Assembly: GCF_014656215.1 (NCBI RefSeq)
Contig: NZ_BNBZ01000002.1
Location: 186,001 to 250,000, forward strand
Reading direction: 5' to 3'
Source: Streptomyces zaomyceticus
GTDB lineage: Bacteria > Actinomycetota > Actinomycetes > Streptomycetales > Streptomycetaceae
DNA length: 64,000 nt
The notes beneath the pieces were generated by a model. The model was not told where the DNA came from. It made no database searches and saw only the letters and a list, made by a program, of their open reading frames with translations. The position numbers were made by a program, and so were the translations under genes. This document shows, piece after piece, positions 51,453 through 60,595 of the stretch (positions are counted from its first letter, which is position 1; every line of letters begins with the position of its first letter).

Positions 51453-53405
51453 CTAGGGGAACGGGTGCGGGACCATGCGGATCTCGTCCTCGGCGAGGTC
51501 CGTCGCGCGGTGACCGCCACGGCGCAGGGCCGTGCGCAGCCGGGGCATCAGCGGCGCCCGCTGCCGGTTCCAGCCGAAGTCGATCGGCAGCAGACCCGGT
51601 ACGAGGGTGCTGACCGTGCACAGCCCCATCCGCTCCTGCTCGGGGGTGGTCTGGTCGACGACGATCACATCGTGGCCCACCCCCGCCAGCAGCTCCGTCA
51701 CGGCCCGGACGTCGTCCCGGAGGTCGCCCGTACGGGGCCGCCCGGTCGCCTCCCAGTCCCGGTAGACCTCGTCGAAGGGACGCACCGCGAGGGGCTCCAG
51801 ATAGCCGCGCGCGTGCTCCGCCATCCGCGGCAGCCCGTACAACTGGGCGTGGTCCTTGAGATGACGGACCCGGTGGAAGTCCTCGGCCATGGCCTCCAGT
51901 TCGGCTCTGCGCTCCCGGGTCTGACGGGAGAGGTGCGGGATGTAGGTGAGCACCTCCGACAGCGCTCCCTCCACGGCCGCCCGGGGATCCAGTGAGGCCG
52001 CCGCCGCGAAGGAGAGGGTGCCGAGGCCGCCGTCACGGCGGACGGCCACCGCCGTCACCACGGGCACGGGCAGGTCGATGCGGTTGTCCAGGACGTGGAC
52101 GTCGTACCCCTGGAGCGCGGCGCGCTCCGCCATGGCGGCGGCCGTCGGCCCTCCGACCGTGGCCAGGTCGATCTCGGTGAGCCGGGCGTCGGCGTACCAG
52201 GCGTTCAGAAAGGCGTCACGCTCCACGAGTTCGAGGAGTCCACCGAGGGCCGCCTCCTCGACACTGCCGCCGATGGCGCAGCCGTTGGAGCACTCGAAGA
52301 CGAAGTTGTCGGACGCGAGACCGGCGCTGTAGTACACGAGCCGGGAGGGCACCAGGACCGGGCGCTCGTCGCGGAGCGACCAGCCCCACTCCCAGGGGAT
52401 GGCGCGGTCCGGGTCGAACGGGTCGACCAGCGGATCGTCCCGGTAGGTGCGGGGGTCGTAGAAACCGCACAGGGCCGGGTCGACGGCGTCGTCCCGCAGC
52501 TCGTTCCAGGACCCCGTCACGGGAGTGCGCCGACCGCGCCGATGGGTTCCGGCGTACCGCTCCAGACCCTCGAGGAAGGCCAGGGTGCGGCTGGTGGCGA
52601 AGGTGTTCTCCTGGCCGCTCCAGGTGACGTCGTTGAGACCGGCGTACCCCCGGACGAAGACGCTTCCGGCGACCGGAGCCGTCGTCGGCGAGGTGACGCT
52701 GATCCAGGTGCCGCCCCCGAGCGCGCCGCAGACCGGATTGGCCAGCGCCTCGCGCGGGAGGGGGTACGAGGACGCCGGACGCAGCCGGTACGTACCCGGG
52801 TCGGGCTTCGGCCGCTCGACGAGGTCCATCGCGCGGGGCCCGGCGGGGACGGCGTCCGGGGCGCAGTCGGGGCAGAGCGGATCGGCGAGCAGCGGGTACG
52901 TGCGGACCGCGAGGGTCGCCAGGTCGAGACGGGACACCTGGGGCAGCGCCCGGTCGGCGGGGTCGGCAGCCGGGGGCTCGGCGCCGGGGCCGTCGAGGAC
53001 CACAGCGCAGAGGGCCGCGACCGCGTCGTACACATGGTCGGTGAACAGCGGCCACACCCCGGCCGGACGAGGACCCTCCGGACCGCCGGTCTCCAGCGCG
53101 TCGCGCTCGCTGCGGCTGCGCAGCCGCTGCCAGCGCAGCGCCAGACAGCGTCCGCAGGCGGGGGCCGTCCCGTCGCCGCCCCAGGGGCCGACGAGCACGG
53201 CGGAGGCGGTGAGGTGGACGCGGGCCCCGGCGCGTTCGGCCGCCCAGGGGTCCGGGGCTCCCCGGCCGCCGTGCGGGGTGGCGGCGTCCGTGGCACCGAC
53301 CGGGGCGACGGGCAGGTCCCGGCCGAGGCGCCCGGCGAGCGCGGACCGGAGCCCGGCGCACGCCTGCTCCATCGGCAGCGGAAGGGTCCGCTCGGCGGTG
53401 CTCAT
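51453..53405 (-). CDS. YcaO cyclodehydratase with N-terminal leader-binding region, copy 1
   Basis: A 650-residue TOMM enzyme. The first ~210 residues hold two CxxC pairs (PACGRCLALRWQR, PLCPDCAPD), the zinc-bearing remains of the E1-like partner that presents the precursor. The YcaO domain follows: FLEGLERYAGTHRRGR, SNGCAIGGSVEEAALGGLLE, LVERDAFLNAWY (ATP/Mg acidic residues), VVDQTTPEQERMGL and the C-terminal tail MVPHPFP, the Pro-rich end needed for cyclodehydration in characterised YcaOs. It uses ATP to form azolines from Cys/Ser/Thr. It overlaps the ABC permease start by four bases and converges on the precursor gene. Confidence 0.9.
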   Translation of the reverse strand: MSTAERTLPLPMEQACAGLRSALAGRLGRDLPVAPVGATDAATPHGGRGAPDPWAAERAGARVHLTASAVLVGPWGGDGTAPACGRCLALRWQRLRSRSERDALETGGPEGPRPAGVWPLFTDHVYDAVAALCAVVLDGPGAEPPAADPADRALPQVSRLDLATLAVRTYPLLADPLCPDCAPDAVPAGPRAMDLVERPKPDPGTYRLRPASSYPLPREALANPVCGALGGGTWISVTSPTTAPVAGSVFVRGYAGLNDVTWSGQENTFATSRTLAFLEGLERYAGTHRRGRRTPVTGSWNELRDDAVDPALCGFYDPRTYRDDPLVDPFDPDRAIPWEWGWSLRDERPVLVPSRLVYYSAGLASDNFVFECSNGCAIGGSVEEAALGGLLELVERDAFLNAWYADARLTEIDLATVGGPTAAAMAERAALQGYDVHVLDNRIDLPVPVVTAVAVRRDGGLGTLSFAAAASLDPRAAVEGALSEVLTYIPHLSRQTRERRAELEAMAEDFHRVRHLKDHAQLYGLPRMAEHARGYLEPLAVRPFDEVYRDWEATGRPRTGDLRDDVRAVTELLAGVGHDVIVVDQTTPEQERMGLCTVSTLVPGLLPIDFGWNRQRAPLMPRLRTALRRGGHRATDLAEDEIRMVPHPFP

Positions 53406-54157
53406 GACGACCTGGTCCAGCGGAACGTCTTCACCGCGACCGCGCCGAAGACCAGGGCGAACACGAGGAGTCCGGCGCAGCCCGTCCACACGTCGGAGGA
53501 GTCGCCGCGGCCGGCGAGCGCGTGGGACACGGCGTCGTTGAGATAGCGCAGCGGCATGGCGAGGGAGACCTTCTGGAGCCAGGACGGCATGGAGTCCAGC
53601 GGGAAGAACGACCCGGACAGGAACGCCATCGGCAGCATCAGGAAGTTGGCGACGGCCGCGACGGACTCGGGGGTGTCGGCGAAGGACCCGATGATCACCC
53701 CGAGCAGCAGGAAGGTGGTGATGCCCAGGATCAGGACCGGGATCAGCAGCGGCCAGCCGGAGGCCGGCCTCAGACCGAACACCGGCAGCATCGCGACCCC
53801 GACGAAGAGCAGCGACTGGACGGCGCCGACGACCAGGGCGATGGCGTAGCGGGAGCCGATGACGGCGGAGAGCGGGGCCGGGGACATCCGGATCAGCCGC
53901 AGGATGTCGTCGGTGCGCCACTGCATCAGGGTGAACGCGATGCCGAAGACGGCGGCGTTCGCCACACCCCAGGACAGCACGCCGGCCGCGGTGTACGAGA
54001 GGTAGGACAGACCGCTCTCCTCGACGGCCTGGCCCCGGAAGATGAGGCCGAAGACGACGAGGAAGAGGAGCGGGAAGGCGAAGGTGAAGAAGAGGGTGGT
54101 CTTGTCGCGGACCTGGGCCCGGTAGCCCGCCCCGGTCAGTGCGGCGTAGGCGCTCAT
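53402..54157 (-). CDS. ABC-2 type exporter permease of the RiPP cluster
   Basis: A 251-residue membrane protein with six helices (FFTFAFPLLFLVVFGLIFRG first; LGVIIGSFADTPESVAAVAN and FLMLPMAFLSGSFFPLDSMP carry the ABC-2 pattern). With the ATPase encoded two bases upstream it should export the mature peptide or give self-protection. Overlaps the YcaO gene by four bases. Confidence 0.9.
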   Translation of the reverse strand: MSAYAALTGAGYRAQVRDKTTLFFTFAFPLLFLVVFGLIFRGQAVEESGLSYLSYTAAGVLSWGVANAAVFGIAFTLMQWRTDDILRLIRMSPAPLSAVIGSRYAIALVVGAVQSLLFVGVAMLPVFGLRPASGWPLLIPVLILGITTFLLLGVIIGSFADTPESVAAVANFLMLPMAFLSGSFFPLDSMPSWLQKVSLAMPLRYLNDAVSHALAGRGDSSDVWTGCAGLLVFALVFGAVAVKTFRWTRSS

Positions 54158-54159
54158 GG

Positions 54160-55152
54160 TCACGGCTCCGTGGTCTCGGCGTTCGGGTGGCCGGAGCGTC
54201 CGGCACCGGTGAGGCGGGCGGTCAGGTCGAGGTAGACGTCCTCGAGGCTGGCCGTGCGGGTCTGGACGCCGTCGAGACCGGCGATCCGGTCGACGGCGGC
54301 GAGCACCCGTCCCGCCGCGTGGGTCTCCAGGACGAGGGAGCCGCCCTCGACGGTGACCCGCTCGACGCCCTCGATGGCGGCCGCCCGCTCCTCGTCGAGA
54401 CGGCCCAGGGGAAGCATGAGACGACTCGGGGCGCGTGAGGCGCCGACCAGATTGTGCGGGGAGTCGGTCACGGCGATCCGGCCGTCCACCAGGATGGCGA
54501 TCCGGTCGCAGAGCGCCTCCGCCTCGTCGAGGTGGTGGGTGGTGTGGACGATGGTGCGGCCCTCCGCCTTCAGCCCCCGCAGCACCTCCCACAGGGCGCG
54601 GCGGGCCTGCGGGTCGAGGGCGGCGGTCGGCTCGTCGAGGAAGATCAGCTCGGGGCCGTGGACGAGGGCGGAGGCGATCGCGAGGCGTTGCCGCTGCCCG
54701 CCGGAGAGGTTCTCGACCTGGACCCGGCGCTGCTCGGAGAGGCCCACGGACTCCAGGGTCGAGTCGACGGCGCTCCGGGGGGCTCCGTAGAGCGCGGCGA
54801 CGGTGCGCAGGTGCTCGACGGCGGTCTGCCGGACGAAGAACGCCGAGCTCTGGGTCTGCACGCCGAGGCGGGGGAGCAGCGCGGTGTTGCGGGGCCAGGG
54901 CGACTCGCCGAACACGGCGACCGTACCCGTGTCGGCCCGGCGCAGCCCTTCCATGATCTCGATCAGGGTGGACTTGCCCGCACCGTTGGGACCGAGCAGA
55001 CCGAAGAACTCCCCCCGGTGGATCTCCAGGGAGACGTCGTCCACCGCCCGGCGGTCTCCGTACCGCTTGGAGACTCCCCGGACCTGGACGGCGGCGGTCG
55101 GCGAACCGCCCGCGGCGGCGGATGTGGTTGGCATGGCCTGTACCTCACTCAT
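54160..55152 (-). CDS. ABC exporter ATP-binding protein of the RiPP cluster
   Basis: A 330-residue ATPase of the drug/bacteriocin export type. Walker A GPNGAGKSTLIEIMEG, signature NLSGGQRQRLAIASAL, Walker B LIFLDEPTAALDPQ, and a C-terminal domain of about 90 residues ending GHPNAETTEP. ATG 55152 is used; ATG 55134 (MPTTSAAAG) with GTGAGG upstream is an alternative. Confidence 0.9.
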   Translation of the reverse strand: MSEVQAMPTTSAAAGGSPTAAVQVRGVSKRYGDRRAVDDVSLEIHRGEFFGLLGPNGAGKSTLIEIMEGLRRADTGTVAVFGESPWPRNTALLPRLGVQTQSSAFFVRQTAVEHLRTVAALYGAPRSAVDSTLESVGLSEQRRVQVENLSGGQRQRLAIASALVHGPELIFLDEPTAALDPQARRALWEVLRGLKAEGRTIVHTTHHLDEAEALCDRIAILVDGRIAVTDSPHNLVGASRAPSRLMLPLGRLDEERAAAIEGVERVTVEGGSLVLETHAAGRVLAAVDRIAGLDGVQTRTASLEDVYLDLTARLTGAGRSGHPNAETTEP

Positions 55153-55175
55153 GTGGTGCGCGGATCCTTCTGGTC

Positions 55176-55194
55176 GGGGAGGGGAGGGGAGGGG
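55176..55194 (+). repeat. G-quadruplex motif between M50 and ABC genes
   Basis: Four runs of GGGG separated by single A (GGGGAGGGGAGGGGAGGGG) on the plus strand, i.e. on the template strand of the leftward operon, in the 110-bp gap between the M50 protease and ABC ATPase genes. Sequence suits an intramolecular quadruplex. Confidence 0.8.
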
Positions 55195-55262
55195 AGGAGC
55201 GGACGAGGAGAGGGGGGCGGAGGGGCCGTCGGGACGGGAGCCGTGGCCCGACGTACGACCGG

Positions 55263-56363
55263 TCAGCCGATCAGGACGAGCACGAACGCGCAGGTGGCCG
55301 TCGCGACGAGGAGCACCAGGACCGCCGAGCCGATCGCGTAGACCGTGTAGATCCGCCGGGCCCGCGCCGAATAGCCCGCCAGGGGCTCGGCCCCGCCACT
55401 GCGGCGCAGCGCCAGATAGGTCCTGGTCTCGGGGGCGAGATGGGCGGTGCCGAGGGCGTGGCCGAGCATCCGGTAGCCGTCGAGCGGCGGCAGCGGTACC
55501 AGGTTGCTGAGCGCCTGGACGGTGCCCAGCACCAGCAGACCGCCGAGCGGCGCCCGCTCGGGCGCGCCGGCGGGGAGCAGGAACCACCAGACCCCGAAGG
55601 GGAGCAGCAGGACCATGTTGAGATGGGCGCCCGCCCCGGCGACCACCAGTTTGGCCCGACGGCCCGGCAGGAAGAGGTAGTTGTCGACCGTGCAGTGGAG
55701 CAGGGCGGCGGGGAACCGCCAGCGCAGCCCGATCTCGGTGACCCGGCCCCCGTAGTGCTGGGCGGCGACGCCGTGCGCCAGTTCGTGGAGCGTGATGCTC
55801 ATCCAGAGGAACAGGGCGACGCCCATGAGCGCGACGGGCTGCCGCACCAGCTCGGCGGTGTCGTCGAGCAGTGCGCCCGACCTCCACACCAGCGCTCCCA
55901 CGAGGAGGGAAACGGCGGCGAGCAGGGGGAGTTGGACGGCCGGACGGAGAAGAGGCCGCAGGGCGCGGTGGAGCCGCGCGGTGGTCGCGTCGGCGTCCGC
56001 GACCAGGGGCCGGTTGCCGCGCCAGAAGGTGTTGGGGGGCTTCGGGGAGGGTGACGGGGCGGCCGGTTCGGGCGCGCCGGACAGCAGACCCCGGGCGCCG
56101 AGGAGGCCGAGGAACCGGTTCCACTGCTCCTCGCCGAGCCGACGGCCGAACCGGTCCGCGTACGCGGGCGCGACGTCGTCGAGGTTCCGCGTCCCGTCGA
56201 GGAGCGAGATGAGGAAGTGCTCCTTGATCCCCACCTCGAACGCGGCCCCGGTGCCGGGGTGTTTGACGAGATGCACGGTACGGGGGCCGCGCAGCAGGGG
56301 CGGGCTGAGCAGCACACCGGGCCGCAGCGCCGGACGGTAGGCCCGTGCCGAGGTGGCGGTCAC
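55263..56363 (-). CDS. M50 zinc metalloprotease with PqqD/RRE-like N-terminal domain
   Basis: A 366-residue membrane protein. Residues about 25-95 (HLVKHPGTGAAFEVGIKEHF, LLDGTRNLDDVAPAYADRFG, WNRFLGLLGARGLL) resemble the winged-helix PqqD-type leader-binding element. The membrane part carries the zinc site HELAH (193-197) in a helix and the second ligand motif NLVPLPPLDGYRML, as in site-2 proteases. It may cut the leader peptide or act in immunity. Starts with GTG overlapping the next upstream gene by four bases, so it is translated with the dehydratase parts. Confidence 0.85.
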   Translation of the reverse strand: MTATSARAYRPALRPGVLLSPPLLRGPRTVHLVKHPGTGAAFEVGIKEHFLISLLDGTRNLDDVAPAYADRFGRRLGEEQWNRFLGLLGARGLLSGAPEPAAPSPSPKPPNTFWRGNRPLVADADATTARLHRALRPLLRPAVQLPLLAAVSLLVGALVWRSGALLDDTAELVRQPVALMGVALFLWMSITLHELAHGVAAQHYGGRVTEIGLRWRFPAALLHCTVDNYLFLPGRRAKLVVAGAGAHLNMVLLLPFGVWWFLLPAGAPERAPLGGLLVLGTVQALSNLVPLPPLDGYRMLGHALGTAHLAPETRTYLALRRSGGAEPLAGYSARARRIYTVYAIGSAVLVLLVATATCAFVLVLIG

Positions 56364-57673
56364 GCGTCCGCCGCCTTCGTCGCGCGGCCGTCCGGCACCT
56401 GCACCGCGCGGCCGTCCTGCTCCTTGGCCGTCGAGTCGTCCGCGTCCGTCGCCGGCAGGCCGTCGGCCACCCCGTCCGCCGTACTGTCCGAAGCCCCGGT
56501 GTGCGGCCGCTCCCTGAGGACCTGGCCGAGGACGAAGGAGAGATAGGCCTCGTCGCGGATCGTCACATGCAGCCGGTTGTTGGTCATGTGCATGTACGGG
56601 GAGAGCAGTCGGGGGAGCACCGCCGGCACATGCGTGAGCGCCTCCACCGGCGGGGCGTCCACCGGTTCGGAGCGCGCCTGACCGGTGTCCTCGCGGGCGG
56701 GGCCCTCCCGGACCGGGAAGAGCAGATCACCGCGGGCAGCCAACTCCTCGATGCGACACCGGAGTTCCAGGCAGTGTTCCGCCCAGCCCCGCAGGAACGA
56801 GGGGAGCCGTCCCAGCTCGCCGGTCGCGACCGCGGACCGGACGGCGGTGAATCGGCGACCCAGGGCGGGCGCCATCTCCGCGTAGTTCCGCTCGTACTCC
56901 TTCGAGCCGATGAACCCGGTCCCGGGGAAGGCGCGGTGCCAGAACTCGTAGTAGCCGTCCAGATAGTCGGCGAGCCGGTCCTCCTCGGACAGGAAGCAGC
57001 TCGCCATCACCATCATCAGCTGGGCGGAGGTGCCGAGCAGCACGGTGCGCAGATGCAGGTTCATGGTGCGGAAGGCGTCGGTGACCAGGTCGCTGGAGTG
57101 GCGGAAGTGCCACTCGGCGAGCTCGACCCCGGCCGGACCGCCGTACTTGGCGTACTCGGGGGCGTACGGCTCCTCGCTGAAGGTGTTGTTCGGCCGCAGC
57201 CGCATCCTGCCGTCGTCGCCCATGAACCGCCCCCGGTCCTCACCGGGGAACTCGATGTCGAACAGGGCGTTGTAGAAGTCCTTGAGGAAGCCGGAGTCGA
57301 CCTCGTACAGGGCGGGACGGTTCGCGAGGAAGGCGGTGAGCGCCTCCCCTGCCCGCCGCCTCACCTCGGGTGCCGCGGCAGGGCTCGCGGGGCGCAGCCG
57401 TAGCCGCACGTGCGGACCCTCCAGCCAGTAGTTGATGAAGAAGTGGCCTGTGATCAGCCCCTCCTCGGTGAGCCGGGCGACCAGCGGCCGGACGCAGTCC
57501 ACCAGCATCGGGCGGGGACTGGCGGCGTAGAAGACGTGCAGGGCGATCCACGCCCCCGGTTCCCGCGCCCCGGAGCCGGGAGGGGCGGTCGCCGACGTGG
57601 GGGAGGAGGCGGAAGCGGGGGGAGGCCCGGGGACGGAGAAGGGGGAGGGGAGGGGGGAGATCAGTTCCGGCAT
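56360..57673 (-). CDS. Thiopeptide-type bacteriocin biosynthesis protein (LanB elimination domain, SpaB_C)
   Basis: A 437-residue stand-alone SpaB_C-domain protein. After a Pro/Ser-rich tail come WIALHVFYAASPRPMLVDCV, HFFINYWLEGPHVRLRLRP, the central FGGPAGVELAEWHFRHSSDL-like region (YGGPAGVELAEWHF), and the late TNNRLHVTIRDEAYLSFVLG. In split LanB systems this part removes glutamate to give dehydroalanine/dehydrobutyrine; a close relative fold makes the pyridine ring of thiopeptides by [4+2] cycloaddition. Only one such gene is in the window. It overlaps the glutamylation gene by 13 bp. Confidence 0.88.
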   Translation of the reverse strand: MPELISPLPSPFSVPGPPPASASSPTSATAPPGSGAREPGAWIALHVFYAASPRPMLVDCVRPLVARLTEEGLITGHFFINYWLEGPHVRLRLRPASPAAAPEVRRRAGEALTAFLANRPALYEVDSGFLKDFYNALFDIEFPGEDRGRFMGDDGRMRLRPNNTFSEEPYAPEYAKYGGPAGVELAEWHFRHSSDLVTDAFRTMNLHLRTVLLGTSAQLMMVMASCFLSEEDRLADYLDGYYEFWHRAFPGTGFIGSKEYERNYAEMAPALGRRFTAVRSAVATGELGRLPSFLRGWAEHCLELRCRIEELAARGDLLFPVREGPAREDTGQARSEPVDAPPVEALTHVPAVLPRLLSPYMHMTNNRLHVTIRDEAYLSFVLGQVLRERPHTGASDSTADGVADGLPATDADDSTAKEQDGRAVQVPDGRATKAADA

Positions 57674-60582
57674 GTCGGGCCGTCCTCGGTGCGGTGGCGG
57701 GAAGTGAAGGTCTCCACGGCCAGTTCGGCCACATGGCGGCCCTGCGCGGACGTCAGGTGCAGCGCGTCCTCGCCCGGGAGCATCTCGCGCAGCGTCACCC
57801 CGGTGCCCGGCTCCCGGTCCACCAGGGCGTCGAACGCGGTCAGCGACAGCGGGCTGTCGAAGTCCAGGTACACGGGCTTGGCGCCCAGTGCCCGGCGGCC
57901 GTCGCGCAGCACCGTGGCGAAGACCTGGTCGGGCAGGCCGTGCGCGCGCCTCCAGCGCCGCCACTCCAGGTACCGGGCGGCCTCGTCCGTGCCGGGTCGG
58001 CGGACCGGCAGCACGGCGGCGTCGGCGGTCCAGCTGCGGCGGCTGAGGACGATGTCTCCGTGTACCACGCGGGGTCTGCGGGTGACACCGTCGACGGCCG
58101 CGCCCTCGGGCACACCGCCCCACACGTCGGTCGGTGTCATGGTGCTCGGCGACAGGAGCAGCAGGGTGCGGGGGATCTCGGGCAGGGCCACCGGCACCAG
58201 ATAGCCGAGATACACGGGCACGACCTCGCGGCCCAGTCGGCGCGACCGCAGCACGAGGCGGTCCGCCTGCTCGTCGTGTTCCAGATACAGGTCGTCCAGA
58301 TGCAGCCTGGCCTCCTCCGGCACCGAGGCCGTCTCACCGGGACACACGATCTGATAGTCCGTCATCCTGCCGTGCAGGTTCAGGTTGCTGGTGACCGGGC
58401 CACCGGTCAGCTCGGCGAACACCGCCCCTTCCGGCTGCCGTGCGCGCAGCTCGGTGCGCAACCGCGCCGATAGGCCGGCCTCCTCGGACGGCCCGGACTC
58501 CGGCACCCCGTCGTACGCGTGGGTGAAACGGCTGAAGGGGAAGGCCAGTCCGCCGTACGAGCGGTTGAGGACCACCCGGGCCCGGGGCCGGAGCTCCGCG
58601 TCGACGCTGCTGCCCAAGGGCTCCGTGGTGAGCCCGGGGGCGGACTCCGGCGAGAGGGGCGGGGAGGGCTCCGGTGAAGGTTGCCGGGTGGGCAGGGTCA
58701 CCTGGAGATGATGGCTCTGCGGGACGAAGTCGCCCACGAGTGGCTCCAGTTGCTCCGCCACGGCCGCGAGCAGCTCGGCGGGAATCCGCAGCTCGTCGTC
58801 CGCCCCGTGGTCCTTCCACAGGGCGCGCATCCCCGAGACGAAACGGCGACGGGCATCGTCGAGGCTCCGCAGTTCGGGCCGGCCCAGCCAGTTCTCCTCG
58901 GGGACGTACTCGCCGTTCTCGTCGAACGCCGTGCGCTTCGCGGTGAACGAGACGTACTGGTCGAAGACGTCCTCGTGGAAGTCGTGCACGAGGCCGAGCA
59001 GGTCGTCGCAGCGCCCGCCCCGCCCGTACCGGGCCACGAAGAATCCGTGCAGGGTGATGCGGTGCGGCAGGGTGAGGTCGAACATCGGCAGCACGCCCTC
59101 GACGGCGCGCAGCGCCCGGCCCGTCCCACCCGCGAGGAGCCCCGCGCCGCAGCGCAGGTCCTCGCCGGCACTGACGTCCTCGTAGAGCAGCGTCCGTGGC
59201 AGCGTGGGCTCGACCGCCCCCAACTCCCGCTGGATGTCGAGGAGTCGCGTGCGCAGGGTCCGCAGCAGAACGCGCCGTTCGGCGAGGTCGGCGTCGGGAT
59301 ACGCGGCCAGGCAGGCGACGGGGCCGTCCAGGGCGTCCGCCACGGAGTCGGCCCAGGGGGCCGCCAGCTCGCGCAGCGCCCGCTGGAAGGAGCGCAACGG
59401 GTCGGGGCTGTGGACATCGGTGCGCAGGCACGGCACCTGCACCATGCCGAGCTGGAGCAGCGCGGCGGCGTACCGCTCGCACTCGGCCGGGTCCGCGCCG
59501 TGCTCGGACCGCAGCCAGTCGACCAGATCGCGGTGGCGCAGCCCCGCGCGGCCGTCCAGGAACGCGAGCAGCCGCTCCAGGGTGCCGCTGCCGCGCAGGT
59601 AGAACAGCCGGTCGCGGACGGAGTCGAACGTGACGGACGCGTCGTCGTCGCCGCTCGTCACCCACTGGCGTACGTAGCGGATCCGGTCCTCGTCGCGTCC
59701 CCAGCCCGGGGACAGGACGACGGGCAGGTCCTGACGGCGCACGGGATCGGCGAGGATCAGCTCGGCCAGGCGCCCCAGGGCGACGACATTGAGCCGCACA
59801 TGCCCCGTCCACTTCTCCCCGAGGCGCACGGCTGCGCCGTCGTCGTCGCCCGGAACGCCGTCGAAGACGCCGGTCGCGACCGGGGTGAAGGTGCTGAACG
59901 GGCTGGTCTTGCACGCCGTGCGGTACAGATACGTGAGCGCCGCCCGCTCGATCTTGCGCATCCTCTTGCCGCTGCCGCTGCCGCTGCCGCTGCCGCTGCC
60001 CGCCCCCGTGTCGGGGCCCGTGCCCGTGTCGGCGCTCGCGCCGGCGAGATAGGCGTCGAGCCGGCCGTCGAGCGTCGGCGAGGCCAGGAGCAGCCCGTGA
60101 CGGAACGGTTCCCGGTACAGCGCCGACCGCAGCGCGCCGCGCGCCGCGTGGAGTTCCTCCTCGAGTACGGAGGGTCCCTCGGCGAGGAGTTCGTCGTACC
60201 TGACACGCTCGTCCAGCCACGCGGAGACGCGCGTACCGGCCGGCGTGTCGAGACCGGTCACCAGGCGTACGGCCGCCCCGGGGGCGGCGGGCAGCCGGTT
60301 GTTGAAGATCTGGCGGCGCAGGGACAGGAGCGCCCGGCGGGACTCGTCGCCGACGGCGTCGGCGGCCTCGACCAGGGCGTGCAGCGTGTCGCTCAGGGCG
60401 GCGCCCCCCGCGGCCAGCCGCTCCTCCAGGGCCAGGACCTCGTCGGCCCAGGCCCGGGTGCGCGGGCAGCGCAGACCGTGCACCGTCTCCACGGGCAGAC
60501 CGGCGGCCCGGAGCAGGAATCGCCGGCCCACCTCCCATGTGGCGGTGCGCCGAAGCGGTGTCCCGGTGGTCGGAAGTGTCAT
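57661..60582 (-). CDS. Lantibiotic dehydratase, glutamylation part (split LanB)
   Basis: A 973-residue Lant_dehydr_N protein. It activates Ser/Thr of the precursor core with glutamate from glutamyl-tRNA. Family marks: AALTYLYRTACKTSPFSTFT, LFYLRGSGTLERLLAF, LTLPHRITLHGFFVARYGRG, YGGLAFPFSRFTHAYDG, NLNLHGRMTDYQIVCPGE and the C-terminal PVYLDFDSPLSLTAFDAL. It stops where NisB-type proteins would go on into SpaB_C, which is a separate gene here. A (Gly-Ser)n linker coded by a GCTGCC microsatellite lies at about residue 195-206. GAGGGGAG precedes the ATG. Confidence 0.92.
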   Translation of the reverse strand: MTLPTTGTPLRRTATWEVGRRFLLRAAGLPVETVHGLRCPRTRAWADEVLALEERLAAGGAALSDTLHALVEAADAVGDESRRALLSLRRQIFNNRLPAAPGAAVRLVTGLDTPAGTRVSAWLDERVRYDELLAEGPSVLEEELHAARGALRSALYREPFRHGLLLASPTLDGRLDAYLAGASADTGTGPDTGAGSGSGSGSGSGKRMRKIERAALTYLYRTACKTSPFSTFTPVATGVFDGVPGDDDGAAVRLGEKWTGHVRLNVVALGRLAELILADPVRRQDLPVVLSPGWGRDEDRIRYVRQWVTSGDDDASVTFDSVRDRLFYLRGSGTLERLLAFLDGRAGLRHRDLVDWLRSEHGADPAECERYAAALLQLGMVQVPCLRTDVHSPDPLRSFQRALRELAAPWADSVADALDGPVACLAAYPDADLAERRVLLRTLRTRLLDIQRELGAVEPTLPRTLLYEDVSAGEDLRCGAGLLAGGTGRALRAVEGVLPMFDLTLPHRITLHGFFVARYGRGGRCDDLLGLVHDFHEDVFDQYVSFTAKRTAFDENGEYVPEENWLGRPELRSLDDARRRFVSGMRALWKDHGADDELRIPAELLAAVAEQLEPLVGDFVPQSHHLQVTLPTRQPSPEPSPPLSPESAPGLTTEPLGSSVDAELRPRARVVLNRSYGGLAFPFSRFTHAYDGVPESGPSEEAGLSARLRTELRARQPEGAVFAELTGGPVTSNLNLHGRMTDYQIVCPGETASVPEEARLHLDDLYLEHDEQADRLVLRSRRLGREVVPVYLGYLVPVALPEIPRTLLLLSPSTMTPTDVWGGVPEGAAVDGVTRRPRVVHGDIVLSRRSWTADAAVLPVRRPGTDEAARYLEWRRWRRAHGLPDQVFATVLRDGRRALGAKPVYLDFDSPLSLTAFDALVDREPGTGVTLREMLPGEDALHLTSAQGRHVAELAVETFTSRHRTEDGPTCRN
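59968..60000 (-). repeat. GCTGCC microsatellite in the LanB gene
   Basis: Five to six copies of CCGCTG code for the alternating Gly-Ser stretch in LanB (SGSGSGSGSG). Copy changes by six bases keep the frame. Confidence 0.9.
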
Positions 60583-60595
60583 CGCGGATCTCCCC

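Noticed and set aside
55153..56124. A long upstream extension of the ABC ATPase frame
   Set aside because: It would overlap the M50 gene, whose HELAH motif and fold are clear; the ATPase family starts at residue ~20 of the short version.
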